Source of the DNA: Pseudomonas xionganensis
GTDB taxonomy: Bacteria; Pseudomonadota; Gammaproteobacteria; Pseudomonadales; Pseudomonadaceae
Direction: 5' to 3'
Assembly: GCF_009763245.1 (NCBI RefSeq)
Contig: NZ_WKJZ01000001.1
Location: forward strand, 2,122,841-2,186,840
DNA length: 64,000 nt
The translations under genes and the position numbers were made by a program. Positions within the stretch are counted from its first letter, which is position 1. Each line of letters opens with the position of its first letter. A model generated the notes under the pieces. That model ran no database searches, was not told where the DNA came from, and worked only from the letters and a program-made list of their open reading frames with translations. This document shows, one piece after another, positions 38,808 through 47,153 of this stretch.

Positions 38808-38879
38808 GGGCAAATCCTCGCAAGATGGGGAGGTGGGAAAAAAGGGTCGCCAGTATGCCCAAGGCGTTAAAGCCCGTCA

Positions 38880-39428
38880 TCAGCCTTTGGCCGGCAATAC
38901 CAGCGGCAGCAGTCGGGCGGTATTGCGGGCATCGCCCAGGGCCCGGTGCTGCTGGCCGTGAAAGCTCAGACCAGCGAGCTGCAGAGCCTTTTTCAGCCCA
39001 ACCGGGCGCGGCAGCTGGCGGGCGTCGCTGAAGGCCTGCTTGAGATTGAGGTGGGGCAGCTGTTGCAGCGCGCTGCGAAGGCCATGTTGCTGCCATTCCT
39101 GCTGCAGGTGGCGGCGGTCGTAGTCGCCCCAGCTGGCCCAGCCCACCAGCTGCTCCTGATGGGCTTGTAGCCAGGGTTCGAACTGGGCCCAGACCTGGGG
39201 CAGGCTGGCGGCACCATTGATGCTGGTCTGGTCGATATGGGTCAGTTCGCGGCAGAAGGGGGTGAGCTGCGGGCGCCGTTGCGGCTTGATCAGGCGCTGA
39301 AAGTGGTCCAGTTCATGCCCGCTGTTGTCCACCAGACTGGCGCCGATCTCGATGATTTCCATCTCTTCCAGGGGCCAGCCGCCTTCTTCGGTGGTGGCTT
39401 CCAGGTCGATCACTAGCCATTGCTGCAT
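38880..39428 (-). CDS. 3'-5' exonuclease, DEDDh type
   Basis: 182-aa protein of the DnaQ-like fold. Motif I VIDLEATT (D8, E10), the middle aspartate in WASWGDYDRR and motif III HRALGDARNTARL (H and D) are complete, so activity is likely. The family includes RNase T/ExoX-type and KapD-like nucleases that trim RNA or DNA; size and the motif SWGDYD best fit the KapD-like, RNA-type branch, but this is not certain. Single gene, divergent from the HIBADH-like gene. Confidence 0.88.
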   Translation of the reverse strand: MQQWLVIDLEATTEEGGWPLEEMEIIEIGASLVDNSGHELDHFQRLIKPQRRPQLTPFCRELTHIDQTSINGAASLPQVWAQFEPWLQAHQEQLVGWASWGDYDRRHLQQEWQQHGLRSALQQLPHLNLKQAFSDARQLPRPVGLKKALQLAGLSFHGQQHRALGDARNTARLLPLVLPAKG

Positions 39429-39565
39429 AGGCCCTCCTTAGCGAGGGCCTAGTATGGTCGGTGCCCATGAACCGGGTAAAGCGCAACAGTTCTGCTGGCT
39501 GGCTGTGCAGGCTTGTGGCGCGCTGAACAGGGTATGCTGCGCACAGTCGAGAACAGGAGGGTGAA

Positions 39566-40441
39566 ATGGCTAAGGTGGCATTTATCGGGCTGGGTGTGAT
39601 GGGTTATCCCATGGCCGGGCATCTGGTGCGGGCCGGGCATCAGGTCTGCGTGTATAACCGCACGCCGGCCAAGGCGGCGCAGTGGATGGCCGAGCATGGC
39701 GGCAGTCAGGCGTCCACCCCGCGCGAAGCGGCCCAGGGCGCCGAGCTGGTGATGACCTGCGTGGGCAATGATGAGGATCTGCGCAGTGTGGTGCTGGGCG
39801 CTGACGGTGCCTTTGCCGGCATGGCTGCAGGTGCCGTGCTGGTTGATCACACCACGGCCTCGGCTGATGTGGCCCGGGAGCTGGCGAGCCAGGCCGGGGC
39901 ACTGGGCCTGTGCTTTCTCGATGCGCCGGTGTCCGGCGGCCAGGCCGGCGCGGAAAATGGCGTGCTGACCATCATGGTAGGTGGCAGCAAGACGGCCTAT
40001 GCTCAGGCCGAGCCGGTGCTGCAGGCCTATGCGCGGATGATCCGCCTGATGGGCGAGGCCGGCAGCGGCCAGCTGACCAAGATGGTCAATCAGATCTGCA
40101 TCGCCGGGCTGGTTCAGGGGCTGGCCGAAGCCCTGCACTTTGCCCAGCGCGCCGGCCTGGATGGCGAAAGTGCCATGGAGGTGATCGGCAAGGGTGCGGC
40201 GCAGTCCTGGCAGCTGGATAATCGTCACAAGACCATGCTGGCCGGCGAGTTCGAGTTTGGCTTCGCCGTGGACTGGATGCGCAAGGACCTGTCCATCCTG
40301 CTCGACGAGGCCCGGCGCAATGGCGCGCAGTTGCCGGTTACGGCCCTGGTTGATCAGTTCTATGCCGATGTTCAGGCCATGGGCGGTGGTCGCTGGGATA
40401 CTTCCAGTCTGATGGCGCGGCTGACCCGGGCCAAGGGCTGA
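39566..40441 (+). CDS. NAD(P)-dependent beta-hydroxyacid dehydrogenase (3-hydroxyisobutyrate dehydrogenase-like)
   Basis: 291-aa enzyme. The Rossmann motif is GLGVMG (residues 8-13), the substrate motif DAPVSGGQAGAENG is intact and the catalytic lysine is K172 in QLTKMVNQ. This family oxidises 3-hydroxyacids such as 3-hydroxyisobutyrate, serine, tartronate semialdehyde or glyoxylate (reduced). P. aeruginosa PA1576 is a probable counterpart, and its real substrate is not settled. AGGAGGG precedes the start. No valine-degradation partners are adjacent. Confidence 0.88.
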   Translation: MAKVAFIGLGVMGYPMAGHLVRAGHQVCVYNRTPAKAAQWMAEHGGSQASTPREAAQGAELVMTCVGNDEDLRSVVLGADGAFAGMAAGAVLVDHTTASADVARELASQAGALGLCFLDAPVSGGQAGAENGVLTIMVGGSKTAYAQAEPVLQAYARMIRLMGEAGSGQLTKMVNQICIAGLVQGLAEALHFAQRAGLDGESAMEVIGKGAAQSWQLDNRHKTMLAGEFEFGFAVDWMRKDLSILLDEARRNGAQLPVTALVDQFYADVQAMGGGRWDTSSLMARLTRAKG

Positions 40442-40520
40442 TACAGGCTGTCGGAGCCTCTGCCTCTGGCCGCAAACAGGCGCTAGAATCGCCGCCGTTG
40501 CGACTATGAGCGAGGTTCCC

Positions 40521-40772
40521 ATGGAGTGTCGTGCCGGCTGCGGTGCCTGCTGCATCGCGCCTTCCATCAGTTCACCCATACCCGGCATGCCGATGGGCAA
40601 ACCGGCAGGTGTGCGCTGTGTACAACTGTCTGCCGATAATCTCTGCCTGCTGTTCGGCACGGCGCAGCGCCCAGCCGTCTGCGGGCAGTTCGCCGCCGAT
40701 CAGCTGGTCTGCGGCAATAGCCGCGAGGAAGCCATCCAGTTACTGGGTTGGCTGGAGCAGGCCACGGCCTGA
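40521..40772 (+). CDS. YkgJ family cysteine cluster protein
   Basis: 83-aa protein with a cysteine cluster (MECRAGCGACC: C3, C7, C10, C11) and further cysteines at VRCVQL, NLCLLF, AVCGQF and LVCGN, arranged for Zn or Fe-S binding as in the UPF0153 family. ATG 40521 follows GAGGT and is preferred over an in-frame ATG at 40506. Function is unknown. Eleven bases separate its stop from the START-domain gene, likely one operon. Confidence 0.85.
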   Translation: MECRAGCGACCIAPSISSPIPGMPMGKPAGVRCVQLSADNLCLLFGTAQRPAVCGQFAADQLVCGNSREEAIQLLGWLEQATA

Positions 40773-40783
40773 GGAGTGTCGAG

Positions 40784-41395
40784 ATGGGCCGGATACTGCG
40801 CTGCATGCTGCTGGCGTCACTCTGTACGCTGACCGGCCTGAGCCTGGCCAGCGAGTCGCAGTGGCGTCTGGTCAAGGATGAGGCTGGGGTGCAGGTCTAT
40901 CTGGCCGAGGTGCCCGGCTCCCGTTACCAGGCCTATCGGGGTGTGACCCTGATGCGCACCGAGATGGCCAGGCTGCTTACTGTGCAGGAAGATGTCGTAG
41001 CCTCCTGCGCCTGGGTCTATGCCTGCGAGGAGCAGCGCCTGCTGGCCAGTGACGGCGAGGTCGACTGGCTCTATACCCGCTTGCATACCCCTTGGCCGGT
41101 GGCGGGACGCGATTCGATCATCCAGGTGCGCACGCGCACAGCCGCCGATGGCAGCGTCAAGCGGCAGCTGCGTGGGGTGCCCGATTATCTGCCGCAGCAG
41201 CCACGGCTGGTGCGGGTCAGCAAGTTCGAGGGCTTCTGGCAGATGCGCCCTGTGGGCGAGGGGCAGGTGGAGGTGATCTATCAGGCCCACACCGAGCCGG
41301 GTGGCAGCTTGCCGGCCTGGCTGGCCAACAGCTTTGTGGTGGATGTGCCGTTCCACACCCTGCTGGCGCTGCGCCGTCTGGTCGAGGCGCGTTAG
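40784..41395 (+). CDS. START-domain lipid-binding-like protein, exported
   Basis: 203-aa protein with a signal peptide (MLLASLCTLTGLSLA segment) and a START/SRPBCC fold: WRLVKDEAGVQVYLAEVPGS opens the domain, and TEPGGSLPAWLANSFVVDVP near the end is the strongly conserved START_3-type motif. It should bind a lipid or other hydrophobic ligand in the periplasm. A counterpart in P. aeruginosa is PA1579. ATG 40784 is preceded by GAGGAG. Follows the YkgJ-type gene. Confidence 0.87.
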   Translation: MGRILRCMLLASLCTLTGLSLASESQWRLVKDEAGVQVYLAEVPGSRYQAYRGVTLMRTEMARLLTVQEDVVASCAWVYACEEQRLLASDGEVDWLYTRLHTPWPVAGRDSIIQVRTRTAADGSVKRQLRGVPDYLPQQPRLVRVSKFEGFWQMRPVGEGQVEVIYQAHTEPGGSLPAWLANSFVVDVPFHTLLALRRLVEAR

Positions 41396-41396
41396 A

Positions 41397-41434
41397 AGGG
41401 GCGCCGCGCGGATGCGTGGCCACGCGGCGCCCCT
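41397..41434. terminator. Hairpin between convergent START and OprD genes
   Basis: AGGGGCGCCGCG (41397-41408) pairs perfectly with CGCGGCGCCCCT (41423-41434). The very GC-rich 12-bp stem lies directly after the START-gene stop; a T run is missing, so it is a possible factor-assisted stop or mRNA end protector for either gene. Confidence 0.5.
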
Positions 41435-41464
41435 GAGCTGACCGGATAACCGGTCTGTTACGCC

Positions 41465-42709
41465 TTACAGCAGTGGAATGCTGTAGCTGACGATCAGGCG
41501 GTTTTCATCCAGCTCACCGAGCGCGTCGGAACGCACCATGGCGTTACGCCAGCGCAAGGCGAGGTTCTTGAAGGTGCCTTCCTGGATGGTGTAGCTGATA
41601 TCCAGATCGCGTTCCCATTCCTTGCCATTCTCGGTGCCGACCTTGAAATCGTCACCGCGTACATAGCGGACGAAGGCATTCAGACCGGGAACGCCATAGC
41701 TGGCGAAGTTGAGGTCATAGCGGGCCTGCCAGGATTTCTCGTCAGCCCGGGTAAAGTCGAGAATCTGCAGGTAGTTGGCAATCGCCGGATCGGTTTCTGC
41801 CAGGAACGGGAAGGGATTGTCGCCACTGCTGTCCTGATAGCCGAGGCGGAAGGTGTGGGCGCCGATTCCGGCCGAGAGCATCAGCGAAGTCAGATTGTTG
41901 TCGATCTTGCCAGCCAGTTTGCGGCCATTTTCCGAAGAGTCGAAGTAGGCCAGGTTGGCGCCCAGCTTCCAGTCACCGACGGCCTGACTGTGGATCAGGT
42001 TGTACATCTTCTGGTCATAGACGTCCTGCAGTTCGCCATACCAGAGGCCGGCGGTGGTATTGCCGCCATTGAACTGGTAGGTGCCACCACCGAAGTTATA
42101 ACGGTCGCTGATGCCAACTGCATAGTTGCTGGTGCGGATATCTTCGCGATCGGTCGAGTTGCGGAAGTTGGTCTGGCGTAGCTGACCAGCATTGAGGGTC
42201 AGGCCGGCAATTTCCTGGGAAGTGATCATGGCTCCTTCAAAAAACTGGGGCAGCAGGCGCGAATCCCCGGACGAGACGATGGCCAGTTTGGGCATCAGAC
42301 CGCCGACCTTGAGCACGGTATTGGACAGTTTGACCTTGACTGCAGCGGTAGCTTCGCCATAGCTGCCAGGGCCCTCGTCGCCGAAGCTATTTGGCAGCAG
42401 CCCGGTATTGGCGCGGTCATCATCGGAGCTGAGCTTGAGACCCACTCCGGCATAGGCGTCAAGGCCAAAGCCCACAGTGCCTTCGGTAAAGCCTGACTCG
42501 GCCTTGAGAATGGCACCCTGCGCCCACTCTTCGGCTTTGGATTGGCCCGAGGCCGGGCGCTCGCGGAAGTCCCGGTTCATATAGAAATTACGCAGTTCCA
42601 GGGTGGCTTTGCTGTCCTGAATAAAGTCAGCCTGGGCCAGTCCGGGCAGGGTCAAGCAGGTGCCCAGGGTGGCGAAGGCCACGGCGCGGGCGAGGGGGGT
42701 TGGACTCAT
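41465..42709 (-). CDS. OprD family outer-membrane porin
   Basis: 414-aa precursor with a signal peptide (cleavage probably after AQA, residue 27). The mature start DFIQDSKATLELRNFYMNRDFR is the OprD family signature; alternating beta-strands fill the chain to the C-terminal YSIPLL, giving the 18-stranded barrel. OprD members take up amino acids, peptides, carboxylates or aromatic acids; the N-terminal loops alone do not tell which. GAGGAG precedes the start. Base composition is somewhat lower in GC than the neighbours, which is common for porins. Alone in its unit. Confidence 0.92.
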   Translation of the reverse strand: MSPTPLARAVAFATLGTCLTLPGLAQADFIQDSKATLELRNFYMNRDFRERPASGQSKAEEWAQGAILKAESGFTEGTVGFGLDAYAGVGLKLSSDDDRANTGLLPNSFGDEGPGSYGEATAAVKVKLSNTVLKVGGLMPKLAIVSSGDSRLLPQFFEGAMITSQEIAGLTLNAGQLRQTNFRNSTDREDIRTSNYAVGISDRYNFGGGTYQFNGGNTTAGLWYGELQDVYDQKMYNLIHSQAVGDWKLGANLAYFDSSENGRKLAGKIDNNLTSLMLSAGIGAHTFRLGYQDSSGDNPFPFLAETDPAIANYLQILDFTRADEKSWQARYDLNFASYGVPGLNAFVRYVRGDDFKVGTENGKEWERDLDISYTIQEGTFKNLALRWRNAMVRSDALGELDENRLIVSYSIPLL

Positions 42710-42921
42710 TATTATTGGCTCCTCGTGTGTGCGGGTCGGCTTGTGACCGTTGGGTTACAGCGCTGGCACTAGAGCACGGAGCGGGCTGGAGGGCTTTTAG
42801 ACTTTGGTCGAGCGAATACGGTGGGCCTTGCTCCACCGCTGGTCGGCTACTTGGAAATACGACTAAAGTTTTGTGCGTTGCCGCCGCTTACCAGTCAAAT
42901 ACCCTTCTCAGGTACCTCGCC

Positions 42922-44073
42922 ATGAATCCCCTGGCACCGCTCTCATCCAGCACCACCCGCGCCACCCCGGCCCAGGTCCAGCCACCCATTCGCACAGCCG
43001 AGGACGCCCAGGCCCTGCTGGCCAATCGTCTGGCCGAGCGTCTGGGGCTGCCCAAGGGCACCCTGGCTGCACCGCAGAGCGACTACACCCCGGAAAAGGT
43101 GGCTGGGCGTGTGCTCGGTTTTATCGAGCAGCGGTTGCAGAGCGAGCAGGCGGCCGGCGCCGATACCAGTCAGTTGCAGAAGTTGATGGAGCAGGCCCGC
43201 AGTGGCGTGGAGAAGGGCTTTGCCGAGGCGCGCAAGATCCTTGATGGCATGGGGGTGCTGCAGGGCAAGGTGGCCAGCGATATCGATGACACCTACCAGC
43301 GCATTCAGGATGGGCTGGGGGCGTTGGATCAGCGTTTCAATCCAGATACGGTGCCGGTGCAGGACAGTACCCGTGTTGCGGCCTACAGCGAGCGGTTTGC
43401 CGCCCAGGCGGAAACCTTCGAGCTGTCGGTGACCACCCGTGAGGGCGATCGTCTGCGTATCTCCATCGCCCAGGCTTCAGCCAGCTATTCCCAGTCCGGG
43501 GTGCTGGCCAGCAGTGATGCCAATGGCAGCACGCTGCTCGCTGCCAGCCGTAGCGGCAGTCTGCAGATCGGCGCCTGGCAGGTCAGTGTTGAAGGCGATC
43601 TGAACGAGCAGGAACTGGCCTCGCTAGAAAAGCTTTTCAGCCAGGTGCAGGAACTGTCGAACAAGTTCTACGCCGGGGATATGGCCGGCGCCTTTGACCG
43701 TGCCATGGCATTGGATCTGGACGGTGAGCAGTTGGCTGCCATGTCCCTGCGCCTGACCCAGACCAGCGTGCGCCAGGCCACCGATGCCTACAGCGCCGTG
43801 TCTGAGCAGGGTGGCCAGGCAGCCAGTGCGGTCAACGCGACGCTGTTCGATTATGCCCAGGGCTTGCTGGATGCCTTGCGCAGTGCCAATGAAGCCGCTA
43901 CCGAGGGCAAGGACACTCTGCTCGACTTGCTCAAGGGCGGTTTCTCCCTTGATGAGCGCTTTGATCAGAAGCGTCTGGATAAGGCCGAGCAACTCAACAG
44001 TCGCTTGCTGGGTGGCTTGCAGGGCCTGCTCAATGACGCGCAGCAGCAGGCTGAGCCAGCCCCCGAGGTTTGA
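42922..44073 (+). CDS. DUF5610 domain-containing protein
   Basis: 383-aa soluble, acidic, helical protein without signal peptide or membrane segment. The part around SDYTPEKVAGRVLGFIEQRLQ, followed by ARSGVEKGFAEARKILDGMGVLQGKVASDIDDTYQRIQDGLGAL, is the region I associate with DUF5610, known in Pseudomonas and other gammaproteobacteria. A second part with VTTREGDRLRISIAQA and SVEGDLNEQELASLEKLF resembles the C-terminal half of these proteins. Function is not known. ATG 42922 has a weak AGGT site. Confidence 0.75.
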   Translation: MNPLAPLSSSTTRATPAQVQPPIRTAEDAQALLANRLAERLGLPKGTLAAPQSDYTPEKVAGRVLGFIEQRLQSEQAAGADTSQLQKLMEQARSGVEKGFAEARKILDGMGVLQGKVASDIDDTYQRIQDGLGALDQRFNPDTVPVQDSTRVAAYSERFAAQAETFELSVTTREGDRLRISIAQASASYSQSGVLASSDANGSTLLAASRSGSLQIGAWQVSVEGDLNEQELASLEKLFSQVQELSNKFYAGDMAGAFDRAMALDLDGEQLAAMSLRLTQTSVRQATDAYSAVSEQGGQAASAVNATLFDYAQGLLDALRSANEAATEGKDTLLDLLKGGFSLDERFDQKRLDKAEQLNSRLLGGLQGLLNDAQQQAEPAPEV

Positions 44074-44120
44074 GCTGGCAGTGCTAGACTACGGCTTTAA
44101 TCCGCTGTGGATGGGCGCTC

Positions 44121-44357
44121 ATGCTTCCTGAATGTCAACTCTTCGGCACCCTCGGCTGCCACCTCTGCGAGGTGGCCGAGGCGCTGCTGATGCCCTTCGT
44201 CGAACATGGTCTGCTGGTCGAATTGGTGGATATCGCCGAGGATGAAACCTGGGTCGAGCGCTATGGCTTGCGCATTCCGGTGCTGCGTCGCTGTGATACC
44301 GGGGCCGAGCTGGATTGGCCGTTCGAGGCCGAGCAGCTGGTGACATTTTTGCGCTGA
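44121..44357 (+). CDS. Glutaredoxin family protein
   Basis: 78-aa thioredoxin-fold protein. The redox motif is CHLC (C13 and C16) in FGTLGCHLCEVAEALL, and RIPVLRR has the cis-proline. It corresponds to the glutaredoxin-like DUF836 type that reduces disulfides or carries metals. No strong ribosome-binding site; the start is the only ATG that keeps the full fold. Lies between DUF5610 and cheV-like genes, with short gaps. Confidence 0.88.
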   Translation: MLPECQLFGTLGCHLCEVAEALLMPFVEHGLLVELVDIAEDETWVERYGLRIPVLRRCDTGAELDWPFEAEQLVTFLR

Positions 44358-44421
44358 GCGCCCGCGTGATGTCGCTGATCGCATAGACTGAAACAACAGA
44401 TCACGCTAAGGAATGCTTGCC

Positions 44422-45306
44422 ATGGCTATGGTAATGGGGGATGCACTTTCACTGCTGCTGTTTCGCCTGCACAGTGGTCGGTTGCTGGGAATCAACCTGC
44501 TCAAGGTTCAGGAGATCATTCCCTGCCCGGCACTGACCAAACTGCCCAGTCGCCATCCCCATGTACTCGGCGTGGCCACCCTGCGGGGCTCGGCACTGAC
44601 GGTGATCGACCTGGCTCGGGCCATTGGCGAGCAGGGGGGGAGTGACAGCCGTGAGGGCTGTCTGATCGTCACCGAACTGAGTCGCTCACGTCAGGGGCTG
44701 CATGTGCAGAGTGTGGAGCGCATCGTTCAGTGTTCCACTCGTGATGTGCGTCCGCCGCCTGCCGGTTCCGGCGGCAAGGCGTTTATCACCGGGGTGACCC
44801 AGATCGACGGCAAGATCGTGCAGATTCTCGATATCGAGAAGGTGCTGCATGAACTCGCTCCGGCATTCCCCGAGGAGTTGGATGACAACCTGCTCACCGA
44901 GCATGAGCGCCAGTTGCTCAAGGGCCGTCGGGTGCTGGTGGTGGATGATTCCCACGTGGCGCTGCATCAGACCCAGCTGACCCTGAACAAGCTGGAGCTG
45001 GACTGCCAGACCGTACGCAGTGCTGCCGCCGCACTGGAGCGCCTGAAGGCCGAGCATGCGCTGGGACGCCCGATTGAGGTGTTGGTATCCGATATCGAGA
45101 TGCCGGAGATGGATGGCTACGACCTGGTGCGCACCATTCGCAAGGATGCTGAAATCGGCCAGACCTATGTTTTACTGCACACCTCGCTCGACAGCACCAT
45201 GAATACCGAAAAGGCCCAGGCGGTGGGGGCTAACGATGTGCTGACCAAGTTTTCCACGGTGGATCTGAGCAAGGCCTTGGTGCGGGCTTTTGAGTCCCTG
45301 GGCTGA
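44422..45306 (+). CDS. CheV-type chemotaxis coupling protein (CheW plus receiver)
   Basis: 294-aa protein. Residues about 10-150 form a CheW domain (LLFRLHSGRLLGINLLKVQEI ... FITGVTQIDGKIVQILDIEK). The receiver domain begins near 170; the acidic pair D175-D176, phospho-acceptor D224 (VSDIEMPEMDGYD) and lysine K276 (VLTKFS) are intact. CheV links chemoreceptors to CheA and is tuned by phosphorylation. ATG 44422 has AAGGA upstream; a second ATG at 44413 is too close to it. A typical Pseudomonas CheV; no other che genes are near. Confidence 0.92.
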   Translation: MAMVMGDALSLLLFRLHSGRLLGINLLKVQEIIPCPALTKLPSRHPHVLGVATLRGSALTVIDLARAIGEQGGSDSREGCLIVTELSRSRQGLHVQSVERIVQCSTRDVRPPPAGSGGKAFITGVTQIDGKIVQILDIEKVLHELAPAFPEELDDNLLTEHERQLLKGRRVLVVDDSHVALHQTQLTLNKLELDCQTVRSAAAALERLKAEHALGRPIEVLVSDIEMPEMDGYDLVRTIRKDAEIGQTYVLLHTSLDSTMNTEKAQAVGANDVLTKFSTVDLSKALVRAFESLG

Positions 45307-45423
45307 AAGCCTTCAGGCACACCGCGAAGATTGGCTGTCAGGGGGCAGGCGATAGACAATCGTCAGTAGCGATTGCGCCACTCAACGATCGTCTGCAGCC
45401 TGCTCAGCATAAATGGCAGGCAC

Positions 45424-45450
45424 AAAAAAGCCCGCGATTAGGCGGGCTTT
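45424..45450 (-). terminator. Terminator of the tRNA-Pro gene
   Basis: AAAGCCCGC (45427-45435) pairs with GCGGGCTTT (45442-45450) over a six-base loop. On the minus strand the stem is followed by six T, so it ends transcription of the tRNA gene 35 bases upstream. Confidence 0.88.
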
Positions 45451-45484
45451 CTTGTGGGCTTGGCTTTTGACCAGAGCCGGGATT

Positions 45485-45561
45485 TGGTCGGAGAGACAGG
45501 ATTCGAACCTGCGACCTTCTCGTCCCGAACGAGACGCGCTACCAAGCTGCGCTACACTCCG
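45485..45561 (-). tRNA. tRNA-Pro (anticodon CGG)
   Basis: 77-base cloverleaf with encoded CCA. 5' arm CGGAGTG with 3' arm CTCTCCG, D-arm GCGC/GCGC, anticodon stem TCTCG/CGAGA and loop TTCGGGA, T-arm GCAGG-TTCGAAT-CCTGT. Anticodon CGG reads CCG proline codons, the commonest in this genome type. C1-G72 pairing and A73 are proline identity features. The sixth acceptor pair is T-T, a mismatch; the fifth T-arm pair is G-T. Confidence 0.95.
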
Positions 45562-45571
45562 ATAACAGCGA

Positions 45572-45599
45572 ATTGTACTGAAAAAGTTTTGCAGCACAA
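45572..45599 (-). promoter_or_regulatory. Promoter of tRNA-Pro
   Basis: On the minus strand TTGTGC (45594-45599) and TACAAT (45572-45577) are 16 bases apart, with 10 bases between the TACAAT box and the first tRNA nucleotide. This is the standard layout of a stable-RNA promoter. Confidence 0.7.
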
Positions 45600-45671
45600 G
45601 GGGTTAGGCCAAATTTTTTAGCGCGCAGTCGGGGCCCTCGATTGCTTTACCTCTGCGTGACAGCCAAGAGC

Positions 45672-45893
45672 TCAGAGTTCGCGGATGCTCTCAACCTGAT
45701 CCTTGTTGACCTTGGCCCGACGGCCGTCGATCTGTTCAAACTGATAGAAACCGGACTCTTCATCGAACTGCGGCAAGTCCTGGGTCTGGATCTCGCGGCC
45801 GTCGGTCAGGGTGATAACCGACGGGGTGGCGCAACCGGCGAGTGTAGCCAGGCTGAGGGCCAGCAAGGTGGTGAGCAGGGGGCGCTGTAGCAT
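45672..45893 (-). CDS. YgdI/YgdR family small lipoprotein (DUF903)
   Basis: 73-aa precursor with a lipoprotein signal and lipobox LAGC (C21). The mature chain VITLTDGREIQTQDLPQFDEESGFYQFEQIDGRRAKVNKDQV is the SH3-like DUF903 domain seen in E. coli YgdI and YgdR. Function unknown, presumably outer-membrane-linked. AAGGAG is upstream of the ATG. Alone between tRNA-Pro and mobA. Confidence 0.92.
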   Translation of the reverse strand: MLQRPLLTTLLALSLATLAGCATPSVITLTDGREIQTQDLPQFDEESGFYQFEQIDGRRAKVNKDQVESIREL

Positions 45894-45958
45894 GGATATC
45901 TCCTTGGTTATTGCTGCGACTACTTTGCCTCAGATGGACGCATGTCGCGCAAGTTCCC

Positions 45959-46546
45959 TCACGTTAGGTGGGTTTGTGTCAGTAGTTCGGGGGTATTGAG
46001 ATTGGCCAGGCGCGGATCGCCCGGGCAGCAGTCCACTGGCCGTATCGCGAGGTTACGCAGCCAGCGTTGCGGGCTGCGCTCGCCGGTTTGCCAGGCTTGC
46101 TCCAGTTGCGACGCTAGCTGGGTTGGAATCAGGCTGAACAGCGGTTCGAGATAATCACCCTGGCGCAGTACCGCAGGTTTGTCTCCGGCCTCTGCCAGCA
46201 ACGCCTGCAGCAACGGTCGATCAAGTCGTGGTGCATCGCAGGGCAGTACCAGCAGCCAAGGGTGGCGGGCGGCCTTGAGGCCCGCGCGGATACCGGCCAG
46301 GGGCCCCTGGAAATCCTGATCGCCATCATTGACCAGGCGGTCGGCATAGGGCGCATAACGATCGGCGTTGCGGTTGCAGGAGATGATCAGGTCATCGCTC
46401 AGGGGGCGCACCAGCTCATGCAGCCAGGCAATCAGTGGACGGCCTTGCCAGTCGAGCAGGCCCTTGTCGGCGCCACCCATTCTTTGTCCACGACCACCCG
46501 CCAGAATCAATACAGAGCAGGTCGGTAGGGCAGGGTGAGTGGGCAT
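45959..46546 (-). CDS. mobA: Molybdenum cofactor guanylyltransferase
   Basis: 195-aa enzyme that links GMP to molybdopterin to make the MGD cofactor. The nucleotide loop [19 protein letters not shown] is intact near the start, and [15 protein letters not shown] and LPCDAPRL are conserved. ATG 46546 follows GGAGG; the longer frame to 46594 runs into the moaB promoter. Divergent from moaB-moeA, so the cofactor genes share one control region of about 70 bases. Confidence 0.95.
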   Translation of the reverse strand: MPTHPALPTCSVLILAGGRGQRMGGADKGLLDWQGRPLIAWLHELVRPLSDDLIISCNRNADRYAPYADRLVNDGDQDFQGPLAGIRAGLKAARHPWLLVLPCDAPRLDRPLLQALLAEAGDKPAVLRQGDYLEPLFSLIPTQLASQLEQAWQTGERSPQRWLRNLAIRPVDCCPGDPRLANLNTPELLTQTHLT

Positions 46547-46613
46547 GCAAAGCCTCCATAGACGGGCCTGTGATATAACGGCGGGCAATTTCAATCATAA
46601 CTGGAAGCCTGCC

Positions 46614-47153
46614 ATGAGCCACAAGGCCGACGCACCCTTTGTGCCCCTGAATATTGCCGTGCTGACCGTCAGCGACACCCGCAGCCTGGACACCGACACC
46701 TCCGGTCAGCTGTTTGTCGATCGTCTGCAGGCCGCCGGTCATCAGCTCGCCGCCCGGGTTTTGCTCAAGGACGATCTGTACAAGATTCGCGCCCAGGTCG
46801 CCACCTGGATTGCCGAAGACCAGGTGCAAGTGGTGCTGATTACCGGCGGCACCGGCTTTACCGGCCGCGACAGCACGCCGGAGGCGGTGAGCTGTTTGCT
46901 GGACAAGCAGGTCGATGGTTTTGGTGAGCTGTTCCGGCAGATTTCTGTGCCTGATATCGGTACCTCGACCATTCAATCCCGCGCCTTGGCGGGACTATCA
47001 AATGGCACGCTGGTGTGCTGCCTGCCAGGCTCGACCAACGCCTGTCGCACAGCCTGGGATGGCATCCTCGGTGAGCAACTGGATAACCGTCATCGCCCCT
47101 GCAATTTCGTGCCGCATCTGAAAGCGGTGGCCGCCTGCGAGAGCCGTGGATGA
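46614..47153 (+). CDS. moaB: Molybdenum cofactor biosynthesis protein B
   Basis: 179-aa protein of the MoaB/Mog family. It has LTVSDTRSLDTDTSG at the start, the molybdopterin-binding ITGGTGFTGRDSTPEAV (GGTG motif), and a C-terminal NGTLVCCLPGSTNACR. It adenylates or stabilises molybdopterin before metal insertion. Its stop overlaps the moeA start by four bases (ATGA). ATG 46614 has GGAAG upstream; an earlier ATG at 46539 lies over the divergent mobA start. Confidence 0.94.
   Translation: MSHKADAPFVPLNIAVLTVSDTRSLDTDTSGQLFVDRLQAAGHQLAARVLLKDDLYKIRAQVATWIAEDQVQVVLITGGTGFTGRDSTPEAVSCLLDKQVDGFGELFRQISVPDIGTSTIQSRALAGLSNGTLVCCLPGSTNACRTAWDGILGEQLDNRHRPCNFVPHLKAVAACESRG

Noticed and set aside
45382..45597. 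71-codon frame on the minus strand
   Set aside because: It runs across the tRNA-Pro gene and its terminator.
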